DNA from: Xylocopa sonorina
Taxonomy: Eukaryota; Arthropoda; Insecta; Hymenoptera; Apidae
Length of the DNA: 64,000 nucleotides
Reading direction: 5' to 3'
Assembly: GCF_050948175.1 (NCBI RefSeq)
Contig: NC_135201.1
Coordinates: 7,626,001-7,690,000, forward strand
Under the pieces are notes generated by a model. That model worked only from the letters and a program-made list of their open reading frames with translations, did not search any database and had not been told where the DNA came from. This document shows, piece by piece, positions 39,400 to 51,200 of the stretch (positions are counted from its first letter, which is position 1; each line of letters starts with the position of its first letter). A program made the position numbers and the translations under genes.

Positions 39400-40372
39400 G
39401 AAACGTTCGACCGGGCGATCCCGCGGCGGTCAGTCGATTCTCGATAATCGAGGACGAAATCCCGCGCATGCGCGTTATCTCGATCTCTCCTCACCATCTC
39501 AGAGACTTAGGTGGTGGGGTCAGTCGGTGGATCGATCGACGTCCCGTCGAACCTCGCGGCCGTGAGCGCCGCTGCGCCTCTGGGCGGGGCGAGAGGGCGC
39601 CTCAGTCGTCTACCGGAGCCCATCAGGGACGCGTCCAGCTCCTCGAACGCTTCGGAGTTGCTCGTTCGCTCGGATCCTCTCTCTTTTCTCTCGATCAACC
39701 TCCCGAACGGAAAAACCCTCTTCGCAGCTTTTGAGGGGCTGTGTTCGTCCACGAAACGGGAGGCGCTACGCTCGCGAGATCTGTCAACGTGCAGAGAAAG
39801 AAACAGAGAGAGAAAAAGAGAGAGAGGGAGAGAGAGAGAGAGTGAGAGGGAAAAGGAGAGAGAGCAAACGTGAGAGCGGGTTTTAATAGTGTTCTTTCTC
39901 CGGGATAACGTCCTTCTTTCCTCGTACCCCGTAGTTAGTAGTACGAAACCTGAAGCTCGAGTGCAGAGTACTCCATCCTCGGCGCTGTACAGTTCCGGCG
40001 GCGCGGATCAACCAGTGATCGGTTCGACGCGGCGCCGTCTGCATCGCACGCGAAACGGACCCCCCGTTCGCGTTCAATTATTTTCTCCCCATTTTTGAAG
40101 GCAGCCGGCTCACCTCGTCGCGCGTTCGTTGCGTTCGCCTGTTCGAGTTCGCGCGGTTCCGTATCGATTCGAGAGGTGATACGGGCGTACGCACGCAGAG
40201 ATACACGCACGTCCCAGTGAGAGAAGTGATAGATAGGGTATACGTTTTCCTACGGAGAGGTGCGTACCAAAGGGTTTCCGAAGTATCCATCGGGGAGAGG
40301 CGTCTATGTGCGCGCCCGGAGACACGGAGAGCTACCCTGGCACCTAGCGGACGACGTGGGGTGGCTTCGCAA
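39400..40372 (+). promoter_or_regulatory. Probable distal Galphao promoter and non-coding first exon
   Basis: A GC- and CpG-rich island of nearly 1 kb in otherwise AT-rich DNA. It contains the palindrome CGCGCATGCGCG (39463-39474), the consensus for NRF-1, whose insect relative is Erect wing. GTCAGTC initiator-like sequences follow, with GA-rich tracts at about 39795-39870. A strong donor (CGCAA/GTGAGT) at 40372/40373 could join to the acceptor TGTTCGCAG ending at 44949, giving a spliced leader for Galphao. The frames inside have no domain content. The assignment to Galphao is inferred from position and orientation. Confidence 0.5.
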
Positions 40373-43300
40373 GTGAGTTCCCAGCCTTTACGCCCTTATT
40401 TCCATTTACTCGCCGCGGTTCCTTTCGACGCTTACGACACAGCTTGCGTATCCGCGTAAAGCTTGCCCCGTGATCCTTTATTGATATTCAATTGTGCACG
40501 GGGCCACAGCGGTTCTCAACGCACCTCGTCGACGCGCACTGTACTTTTTGACAGTGTGCCTGACCGCTGGAAACGTCGCGAAAAAGGTTCGTTCGCAGTT
40601 GCAAGCGTTGGATAATCGCCGGTCCCGCGATCGAATTTAACAGCGAATTTTTTTTTGTCAGGTATCGAAGAGGAGTGTCGAAAGGAAGCGCGATCGAACA
40701 TTTCGTTAGCGTTCTTTTTTCCCATCGCTGCGGGATCTTGAACGGGGCTACACCGGCACAAGTAAATTCCCGAATAATCAATATCAATCTCGTATCGAAA
40801 TTCTGCTCTCTGAAATAATTGTAAATTTGTTCTTTTACTTTTCAATTATCGCTTTATTAACTTGTTTATGAACGGAGCAGGATTGTATTGCGAAATGGTG
40901 TTTCTAAGTGCTCGGATATATCAATACCATGATTTTGCTATTATCCCTCATTGAGCAATATTTCTCTATAATTCGTGTGCTGTCAAAGCGAGTTTTATTT
41001 TTGAAACCAGAGAAACCTTCGAATATTTTTGACCCTAGTACTTCCTTTCCTCACTGTAGCCGTACCAGTCTGTTCGTCGACCCGAGTTTTAAACACCTTC
41101 GATAGATCACGAGGTTTAATTGATATCGAATTGCGACTGCTGTGACAGTGTCTCTCAACTAGGATCGAACAAATATTCTCTCGTAGGATTACAAAACGGG
41201 TATGTTACACGTCCTATTTGTTTCTGTTTATTTGAACGAAAATCTTTTTTTTTAGAAGTAACGTGCCATCTTGAACATTTCAGTTCAAAGACGTTTAGTT
41301 TAAGTATGAAAGAAAAATTAGCAGTTTGTAACTTAGGCGTTCACATAAATTTTATAAGTGTTATCTATCGTTTTTCTGCTAAATTCGTGTACAACACGAT
41401 TCTTTATCTATATTTCTCAGTAACTACGAGAATAGATTGCAATGATGTAACTTATTCGTTTTCAAAATTTCTTAGAATTAAAATAAACATTTTAAAAGTT
41501 CTACATGATATGCAATACTTTTTCTGAATCATATAGATGATATGTAAAAATTAGAAATTTAAAAAGCACAACGTAGCAATTCATGTAGGGCGTAATTTTT
41601 ATTACATATAGAATGACGCTTCCGCTAACTTTTCTACTTTGTATGAACATTTTTTATAAAATAATTGTAAAGTACTTTTGTTTCTTTCTTATCGTCGACT
41701 TCTGCCTTCCTAGCCATGGAATTAACTTTTTCCTTGAAAAGAAATGATAGCGTAGCACATGAAGTTTATAGCACATATATATACATTGTTATAATAACAC
41801 TATGTACTCTTCTATATACTCTTCTTCTGAGTAATTTTCTGTTTCCTCGATGTCTAGGTCGCTTTTCGAAAAGTTACAAATCCAGAATAACATACAGGGT
41901 GTCCAGGATTATCCGATACCTATTATTAGAAATTCGAAGTCCAATCATTGTTTAGTCTCACGTTCTTAAACTATTTACCGTGGAGAAGTAATGTTTGCTT
42001 GAAACATGGATACGTATAGGGTGTTCTGAAAATAACTGATTACCACCCCCCTCTGGCGGCTCGAAATTTTTTCCATTTGTTCGCTGGGATAAAGTAGTTC
42101 CTTCTTGAAAACGGGATCCTTGAATGAAATTCTGAAAAACATGCTCCACTCAGATTAGAGAAAAGAGAGAGAGAGAGAGAGAGGGAGAGAGAAAGAAAGA
42201 GGAAGATAGAGAAACGCGACATTACCGATGTTACAACGTTTAAACGTTCGCCCTCGAGCCGAGGCCTCGTTCCATTTTCGAAACTTCCGAAAGGATGCTT
42301 TTATGCGACGGATCGTCAGGCGAAAGACGTGTCTCCTTTGAACCCGCGAGAGAAAATAAGGCCGGCAGCGGCAGCTACACCCTGAGGAACGCCGCGATTT
42401 ATTATTGATACTGTAATTCTGAATGAGTTAGGGCTCGATTACACGCCTCAATCCTTTCGGATTGAAGAATCGAATCTTTTTCTTTCCTTTCACCACTACA
42501 GATTTTCCGTAGGATCCTCTATTTTCTTCTTCTCGATACTTTCGGATATGCGTGTCAACTCTAAACATATTTTTGGTTTTCCATACTGCATGAAATTTTC
42601 AGGAATATTCGTAGCATCTGTTCAACGTAAATATCAAGATTGATAAAATGTTAAATTATTGTATTTATAAATTTACGTGGCATTTTGTTCGCCGCAATTC
42701 ATTTCCTTCGTGAAGTATGCGTGTATAATGAATTAAAAATTGTAGATTATCAAGCAGATGACTCAATGAGCGTTTTACTATCGTTCGCGGTTTCCTCATT
42801 AACACGGAACGTATAAATCGTAACAATTTTTTCATTCTTAAGTGCGAGTTTCGAAGCATTTATTGACAATTGCATGTAAAAACCAATAAACATAAGAGTA
42901 CAGTGTAACCAGAAATACGTATATCGTGTCAGAGTGTTCACTATATTTTCAAGAAATCGATCACAGTAACACATGTTGTCTAATGAAAATGTTAAGGAAA
43001 TTAAAATACTCGTTCTTGGTTAAAAAAACACAGCAGACTCGCTGTCACATTCAAAAACTTTGCCAACAACAACAAGTGTTAAGAAATAGCCCACTTCTAC
43101 TCTAGACAGAGTGACAACGAGTCTGAAGCTGTTGCTTCACATTTTTCTCGGTGTTAACATTCGTTGAAAAACATTTGTTTACCTGTTTTTTATATTTTTT
43201 TTCTTTTTACCACATGTGTCTGAGATCGTTTTGCAGAATATGGTTGAAAGGACGATCTGATATTTTCCACGGTAGAGCCTCGGGTCATTTTATTTTTATT

Positions 43301-44949
43301 TAATGCTATAACGTTGCATGGTGCACGCTAATGAATATAATTATAACGACGAGCAACTGAATTCTTTTGAAATTAAAACAAATATTATAGCAATATTTAT
43401 TTTCAATATCAGATTGTTATTAATATTCAGATGTTTTTAATGTTAATTAAAAATGACCAGATTCATCTCGAATTACCTTTGAATTCTTGTACTTGCTGAT
43501 TCAATTATTGGATTGAAAACTATATTTTTAGTAATGCACAATACATGTACACGTAAATCTGGTTGTTGAATAATTAATTGTATCATGTTTTGCGATAACA
43601 ACTATTCTGACGGCTTTCCGTATCGGCGTGTTTCGCTTTACTTTTATTTTAAACAAGCGTTATCTTGGAATATTAATTATCATTTCAAAACACGGAATAA
43701 TCAGTTAGACCTCTCATTTATACACAATTCGCATTCAAAGCATAATATTAATCCTTTACTCTGGAAATGAAAGGAATCAATTGAATTTGAAAAAAATTAA
43801 TCTCTGCATTGCCACGAATGATCGTAGAATTTCTAGAGCTCGTTAAAATCACAGATATCGTTGCGTCGTTCCTGAAAAAATTCATCGTTACGATTATCAA
43901 ATTGTTCGACGTAAAAATGACTATTATTCCGTTTCGAGCGGCCCAATTTTCTCAGGTAATGACGAGAACGGCTCCGTTGAAAATTGATTGATAAATGGAT
44001 GCGCTCGCACGGCGTCGATACGCGTTTGCAATGTAACAACGCTGATTGCGAACGACGTTTATCAATCTAGAGTTCGTTTACACGCTCGATAACTTTTCAG
44101 CGCGATGAGTAATTTGTTTGTTGCGCAGTGCAAGCCGGCGATACCGGTTTTAAACGCGAGCTTTTTAAATTATTTACATTTTGCTCAAACGTACACTCCA
44201 TTAATAATCAAATCAGCATTCTACTTTTTTTAAATTACAAATGTTTTCCGTGCTCCACGATGTGTTCCGTAAAATAATCGTTCGAATTAAGAAATCGTTC
44301 GTGTTCGAGGTATCTTATATTTTTCTTTCAATCTTACAAAAAAAGATTACGCGAAAATATTTTTCAATGATATTCAAAAGCACGTAGGAATCATGAGAAA
44401 ATGGAAGTTAGCGTAGTGACCCGAAACCTATGACCTGTGAAGTACAGGTTCGATGCGGTGAAACGATTCGATCGATTACCAGGGTGCATTAGCTCCCATT
44501 ATCCGGTTAATATTTCAGCCAGAAAACCGCAAATTGAGGCTGTTCGTTCCCTGCGATTATTGTTTACCCTCCTCGAGTCATCGTTCCCTTCGTATCAAGA
44601 AAGTGTAACGCCTTCCTTTTTCTAAGCCCTCGTTCCTCGAGCTCCTTAAACGACAACACGCGAAGATCATCACGTATCCATCGATGCATTACCCATTTGC
44701 TTTGGAACTTAATTCGTAGACCGCGTCAATTCGAGGCGAGCCGCGAAGCAACATCAGCAGACACGTCGCACGCGTTGCTTCCAGTTTTCATGGAAAACGC
44801 TCGCTGGCCGGCGTGGCTGGGCACGTAATTCCCAACGCAACCGGCTAATACCATGGGATACTCTCTCATTAGCATTATTATCCTGATCCCTTGTTATCGT
44901 CCCTTTATTACGCGTAGACGATAAACGGTGGTGATTATTCTGTTCGCAG
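40373..44949 (+). other. Putative Galphao 5' UTR intron
   Basis: A 4.6 kb stretch between the strong donor at 40373 and the acceptor ending at 44949. It is mostly AT-rich, with a (GA)n tract at about 42164-42190 and CAGGGTGT-type transposon-end fragments at about 41895 and 42020. GC content rises after 44600. No coding exon was recognised. Confidence 0.5.
42164..42192. repeat. (GA)n microsatellite
   Basis: An AG run with one GGG interruption. It generates artificial Ser/Leu frames on the minus strand. Confidence 0.9.
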
Positions 44950-45295
44950 AGCTAGTGGTCGCGGGAGGTTAAATTCGTCCCAGGGTGGCGGGCTCCGTCA
45001 GCAGGAGGCGGCGAGCGTCGCGGTGCAGCAGCAGCAGCTAGTGAGGAGGACGACGAAGACGAAGACGACGCCGTCGAGGATAAGGAGTCCGAGGGTGGCG
45101 GCGGTGGTGACGCGCAGGTGGTGGCGGCGGTGGAGGGTGGTGGAGAAAGTCTCGGGGCGACACCAGCGACGTGAGCCGCGAGCCGTGCCGGTGGTGGTGG
45201 TGGTGGCCAGGAAGAGGGTAGAGTAACGGTTTCCGGCCGGCGAGGGTAGGGACAGAGGCTTGGTGGTGGCGTTTGTAAAGGCAACCTGTGGCAAG
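44950..45295 (+). other. Galphao 5' UTR (leader part of the first coding exon)
   Basis: A GC-rich, purine-rich leader directly before the Galphao ATG. It contains GAC/GAA and GGTGG-type repeats and no ATG on the plus strand over about 345 bases, as expected of a scanned 5' UTR. The splice acceptor TGTTCGCAG ends at 44949. Runs of GG doublets could form two-tier G-quadruplexes in the RNA, which might tune translation. That is inference. Confidence 0.6.
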
Positions 45296-48200
45296 ATGGG
45301 CTGCGCTATGTCCGCGGAAGAGCGGGCCGCACTGGCCCGTAGCAAGCAGATCGAGAAGAACCTGAAGGAGGACGGCATCCAGGCCGCCAAGGACATCAAG
45401 CTACTGCTGCTTGGTGAGTGCGCGACGCTGCTCCGTCGACATTGAAGGATCTGCGAAATTCTCCGCTTCTGAGCTGTTGTACTTTTAGAAAAAGAAAAGA
45501 AGGAACAGAAGATCGTAGAGCACAGCTTCTGCTTGCGAAGTCGCGTTGAAAGGTTGACGAGAGGAAATAGCGTGATACGATGTATAATATGATTCGATCG
45601 ATTAAACTGTTGTACAGTAATGGTTTAATGGATCGGAGAACGGGTAGGTCGGTAAAGTAGGTGGCGCTTGGAAACAGGTAACTCGAAATAGTAACGGTGG
45701 GATTGTGTTGCACATCGGGCAGATTGGTATTGATAAATGAACGGGGTGTTGATATTTAGAATGTCTGAATTGATGTGATTAAATGCAAAACGGTTAGAGA
45801 CAAGTGTTTGTTATGTAATAACGAAGCTGGTCGTTTGTACACGTAGACACGTTTAGAGAACATCTTTCTAATTATACTGGTCTGTTAATTCCTAAATATT
45901 TTCGTTACCTCCGGATCACGTATTCTGGGCCCGGATTAAATTTTTAAAAACTTTCCTTCGTTATTTACACTAGAAAGAAATCCGTAATGATATTATTGAT
46001 TCTACGTTGTTAAGTACCATTAAATCTAATTGATCGATTAATTAGTCACGTGTGGAGAATTTCCGGTTACCAGTAGGCGGATGCGTGGCGAGAAATTTCA
46101 GCTGAAAACAATTGCTGCAGTCGTGAAAGAGCATTAAGATTCAAGTATCTCATTAATTAGTTCACCGGTCTCGTAAATTCCGTTTCTGCCCGGCCTGCCG
46201 TTTGCTTTTAATGAGTCCCCTGAATAACACCCGCGATCGTGACACCGAAATTAATGAACTGTATCGTAATTAGCGTGCAATTATTATCGCGAACGTGCAC
46301 TCGCAAAATCAACGGCTCCGATTCAATTACGTTACTTTCACACGGCCGCGGAATTAATCTGTCGAAATGCAGGGCCATTGCTTTCTTGGCGAAAATGTAG
46401 GCCGCGATGTTATCAACAGAGATTGCATGAAATACGTAAACGTACAATTCACGATTTCATTATCCTACGTTCGTACGGTCACCGGTTGCATGTTAAACCA
46501 TCGATTGCATATTTTATTACGATTAATTAATTAGCGATGTTGCTCCATTTAATTATTTTCTAATTTGCCTGGCTACGAGGCGTACCTTTCGACCGACAGA
46601 GGGGAACAATTTCGCGTGTCACGATAATTATCATTGTTCGTTAATTGACGGGTTGAAGTTAAACGAGCATTCGAATTAGCGAGTGATACAGACGGGTCGG
46701 AGTAGAAAGAGCTGCCCGTGTGAGCTTCCTGCGGCATAAATGGGATGAAAATACTCGTGGAAGACGCAAGCAAAAGGGATGACGTCATTGGTAACACCAA
46801 TAAACAGGACCCAGATTTCCCTCGAATAATCTCGGCATTTGAATGCCGAGGAGAGAACCAGAAATTCTTTGTCTCTACCGCGGGATCGCACGTGAGATTT
46901 TCAGATATCGATGACGGATACGTGAACGAGAATTAGAAACGCGTATGCTTCTAAAATTAAGGAGGAAAGGCGCGCGTTGTTTTAATAATTTGCCAGCAAA
47001 TTTTTAGCTTCAGTTATCCTCTGTCTCTTACTTGAATTATTTTTTTTGTTCTTTTAACGATCGCTTTTTTATTAACGTTCAATCGCAAGCTATACGTGGG
47101 TGCTCTTTAAATATCCAAACGGAGGGAAATAAATGCAAAGGAATAGTGAAAATTCCAATGGGAAATAATCGCGTGGAAAACAAAAATAGGGCATTTGTTT
47201 GATTAACTGGGCGGCTTTTAGTCATGTAAAATTAGATTTGTACAGAGCAAATACGTGTATTTTTAGCGTATTGTGTTCCAGAATTTGCCGCAGGTTTCAA
47301 GGAGCATAATAGACGAATTTACTATTCATTGGAATTAGTTTATTTCGGGCCTAGATTACAAACATCGTGTCCCTTAAATACATGGTGCAATGGTATAAAA
47401 ATAAATGTGAACTTTCCGGAATCCGGCACTTCATCCGCGACAAGGTTGAGAGCGCGCGATTTACCACTTCGCCCGACGCACGTGCTAACGTGAATCTTGC
47501 GAACCTGAACGACGACAGAGTGATCATTGTTTCCGATGATTCTGGCGTGCGCACAACAATTTATTGGCGTTCGGATTACACCGCGTGTCAATCATGCAGT
47601 TGCACGGAATCGTAAAAGTCGTGTATCGGTCGCGATAACGCGAGTAGGTAAGAACAAATGGAGTGACGAGCGTGAGAGCAATAACGAGAATGCCCGTAAT
47701 ATTAACAGGAAACGGCAATAAAACCGATACGATGTAAATAATGAATTTGTGAACCGTGATTCGTAATAGGCGCATGTCTTTCTAATATTTTTCTCTCTTT
47801 TCGTTTACAATCTCGTCCCTTCTCCTACTATATTTTCTAAATTTCAAGTTTCACGTTACACGCGATAATTATACATTTTAACGAGGTCCTCGTGCACGTG
47901 AAATTAGGGAGAGGGGAACAAAAGTATTCATGAAATTCCTAGTTAACATTTATTTTAATATCCAATTACCACGCCACTGTCGCCCTGCGTAGAGAAAAAG
48001 GGACAGCAATTAACTTCTTCCGCCTGCTTTTCGAAAATTCCAGTTTAAACAGCGAACGAGCGTTGCGTCATCTAATTATAGTCGCGAACTGGTCAAGTTG
48101 ATTCACTTAGACTCTGTTACACACGAAACGGTTGCCGGGTTACATGTGCTCGTCATAATGCGTATTTACAGCTTGTACCGATTAAAGGGCCATTTAGTCG

Positions 48201-51200
48201 AATGATTTTTTATCGCCCCGTTAAATTTGATGCCCTAAAAACGCTCGAGCGTTTCCGTGTGCACACCCACGCGTCCACTTAGGCGATGTGCGATGGAAGA
48301 AAAAAAATTGGCGAAACGGAAACGGAATGTTGCACGTTCGAACGAAGTAGAATCGGAACTGTTCCAGCCGATCGATACCAGTAGACGTACGTGGCTCAGT
48401 AGGAGCACTGGGTTCGGGATGAAAGAGCTTTTTAAAAGAGGGGGCGACCCGCCACCCATAAGCAGGAAAACAAGTTCCGCTGGCACAGTGGGCCGCGTCA
48501 TTTCCGGTCCCATGCTTCCGTCCCGAGCGCGCAGCTTTTTCCGTTTCGTACATCTTCTTCTACCGGTTTTACTCCTTGGCCAACGGAGATTGAGACGGTT
48601 TCGCGTGAAAAATAAGACCTCGAAGGCTCCTACTGGGGCCAAAAACCAATACTCGATCGGTTGCTTTGCGTTCTTGTTTTTCTCCACGAACTAGCTAATG
48701 CTGTTGTCGTTTTCCAGGTGCTGGCGAGTCTGGGAAGAGTACCATCGTCAAACAAATGAAGTGAGTAGCAACGAATCGTTAATTTTCCGTGGCACGGATT
48801 AAATCGAAAGAATCTCGCCAGATATGGATGAAAAAAGAGGCATTGTTGTCTGTTAACTTCATTGCGAGTATAGCAAGTCGATTGTTCGGCACGAAAAATC
48901 GTTAGCTTCTACTTTGTAAGACCAGTTGCTGATGGGACGTGTTTGAAATCTTGTTTTCCCGTGAATGGGCTCATTCATGGTGTCCAACGAACAAAGCCAC
49001 GCGTGTTCAGCTGCCGTGGAACATCTCTGGAACACTAGATCGCAATTAACCCGCCGATTATTTAACGCGAAACAAATTTTTCGCAACCGTCATCGCGGAA
49101 TCGAACGCAGCTTCGAAAATAGAGAATCCCTTCACTAGAACGATCGTTAACGATCGCTAACGATCGTCCATCGATCGAGTTTCACCCTAACGAGTGACCA
49201 TTATCTCGTTTTACAGAATTATCCATGAAAGCGGATTTACACCCGAAGACTTCAAGCAGTACAGGCCCGTAGTGTACAGCAACACGATACAATCTCTAGT
49301 CGCTATTCTCAGAGCGATGCCGAATTTGGACATTAGCTTTTCGACCAACGAGCGGGAGGTAAGTTGAAGTGACACTTCCGGCGAGATGCTACTTTTCAGC
49401 GCAACATGTGGCACGGACAAGAGGAGACGAATAAACGCTCTTTGATCGACGCGTACCTACGAAGCTTGCCAGATCAAACAATCGATTTATCCTCGCTGCC
49501 TTCCATTGAACTTTGGAATTTTAAAGAACAGTCTCCCCCGCACACGACCACAGGCTGCCGTTTAAATTATTTCGGCTCGAATCGTCCGGCTAAATGGAAA
49601 GATATCGATCCGGCGCATAAAAGAGTTCGCTGGCGTGCTCTTCACGAGGGCGAGGCAGAAGAAATTCAGGCGGAAGCGGTGGCTTTTTTCTACGTGAATC
49701 GAGTGCCGCATAAATTAAAGGATAAAGGGTGTATCGCTCTCGTGGCGAAGTCAAAAATTATCGATAGCCCGGGAGGCACTTAAGCGATCGATGCGCATCT
49801 CGAAGCGGGCCGTGAAGAGCACGGCTCTTCGGGATATTTACCGATCGTGCTGCGTCGCGGCTGCGTCGTTTACCTTAGAGCCAATAACGAGCCCCTGCCT
49901 CGAAAACAACGAGCACGAGGGTCCGCCTCGAGAGCCGATTGATCCGGCTCCTTGAACCCAGTGCCTCTCAATCCGATTTATCTTTCCCTCCTTTCACTAA
50001 TCATTTTTATCATGCCGCGCAGGCCGATTCAATTTTAAAACCGGTCACTTGGAAATTGTTGCCGGATCGTGGACGCGGCGCTCGTGAAAGTTTGTCAAAT
50101 CTGTAAATCGATGGTGAATTACGAGGGGACGATATGTTCGCCACGGTGGTCGTGGAGCAGCCGACATTGACGCGTGTAACAAACATTGTTGCGTACCCAG
50201 CAAGATTTACGTTCAGCCTGTAACACCTCCACTGATACGTTTTACTATATCTTTAAGTGGTTAAGTAGCGTTCACTTGTTGAAGCATTTGGCAAAGACGC
50301 AGTTGGAAAGAATATGGTGAACGTTTGCAGCCAGTTGGGCGTTTCGTTTGAATCTGAACGTATTTTTCACCTGTTGATCGAATCCTGCCTTTGATTATCG
50401 ATGCAAATCGACATTGCGTATGCGAATTAGAGTACGATATAAAATTGCACGTTTTTGGAAAGTTGTCGGGTACGAGTTTTCCTACGGATTTCCAAGGCCA
50501 AGTGATTTCCAACTGCACGCTCTGCTGAATATTTTTGCGTCCATCGATATCTGATTAGCTCGAATCTGGTTTTTCAGCCGGACGCGAAAATGGTGTTCGA
50601 CGTGATCCAAAGAATGGAGGACACGGAGCCATTCAGCGAGGAGCTTTTGGCTGCGATGAATAGACTCTGGGCCGACAGCGGAGTCCAGGAGTGCTTCGGC
50701 AGGAGCAACGAGTATCAACTTAACGACTCGGCGAAATAGTGAGTGAATTTATATTAACACCGTCCAATTCAATCGTTCTTCGTCGTTTATTCGCTTCTCG
50801 AGAACATTTCCATCCATTGTATCCGTGTTCCGGGTTTATTATGAACAGAGAATCGATTTTGTACGAATTCTTCTGCAACATAGACATCAAAACGAGGAAA
50901 CTACATGCGAGTTGCTTCCTTGTACTTATCAGGGCATATTATGAATGCAAATTGATTGAAATATTATGTACGCGAAAATGTACACTTCATATATACATAT
51001 AAGAAAGTAAATTACGCGAGGTTTTCATTGTATTATCATAATGCAAGATCAAACAAACCGTCGCCTCTTGCTTAATTTCTTAAGGCAATGTTTGTTGCTG
51101 GAAGTTACTCGCAATTTATATTCAAGTTTACGCAGTTCGTGGGTTACCTACTTGATCATCATCGAGCATCGTTAAATAATGAAAGAAGAATAAGGGATGG

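Noticed and set aside
39511..39873. 120-codon frame in the GC island
   Set aside because: It has no ATG start at its head and ends in Arg/Glu-rich sequence made by a GA repeat. The region fits a promoter or 5' UTR better.
44400..44460. tRNA-like A-box and B-box (TAGCGTAGTG and AGGTTCGATGC)
   Set aside because: Neither the T-stem nor the acceptor stem can pair, so no cloverleaf forms.
45023..45284. Pro/Ser/Ala-rich and Arg/Val-rich frames across the Galphao leader
   Set aside because: They come from GC-rich simple repeats. The plus strand has no ATG there, and the region is a 5' UTR.
48235..48694. Two overlapping frames of about 145-150 codons on opposite strands
   Set aside because: They are mutually antisense in a GC-richer intron of Galphao, with no recognisable domain and non-ATG or poor starts. 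Chance frames are the simplest explanation.
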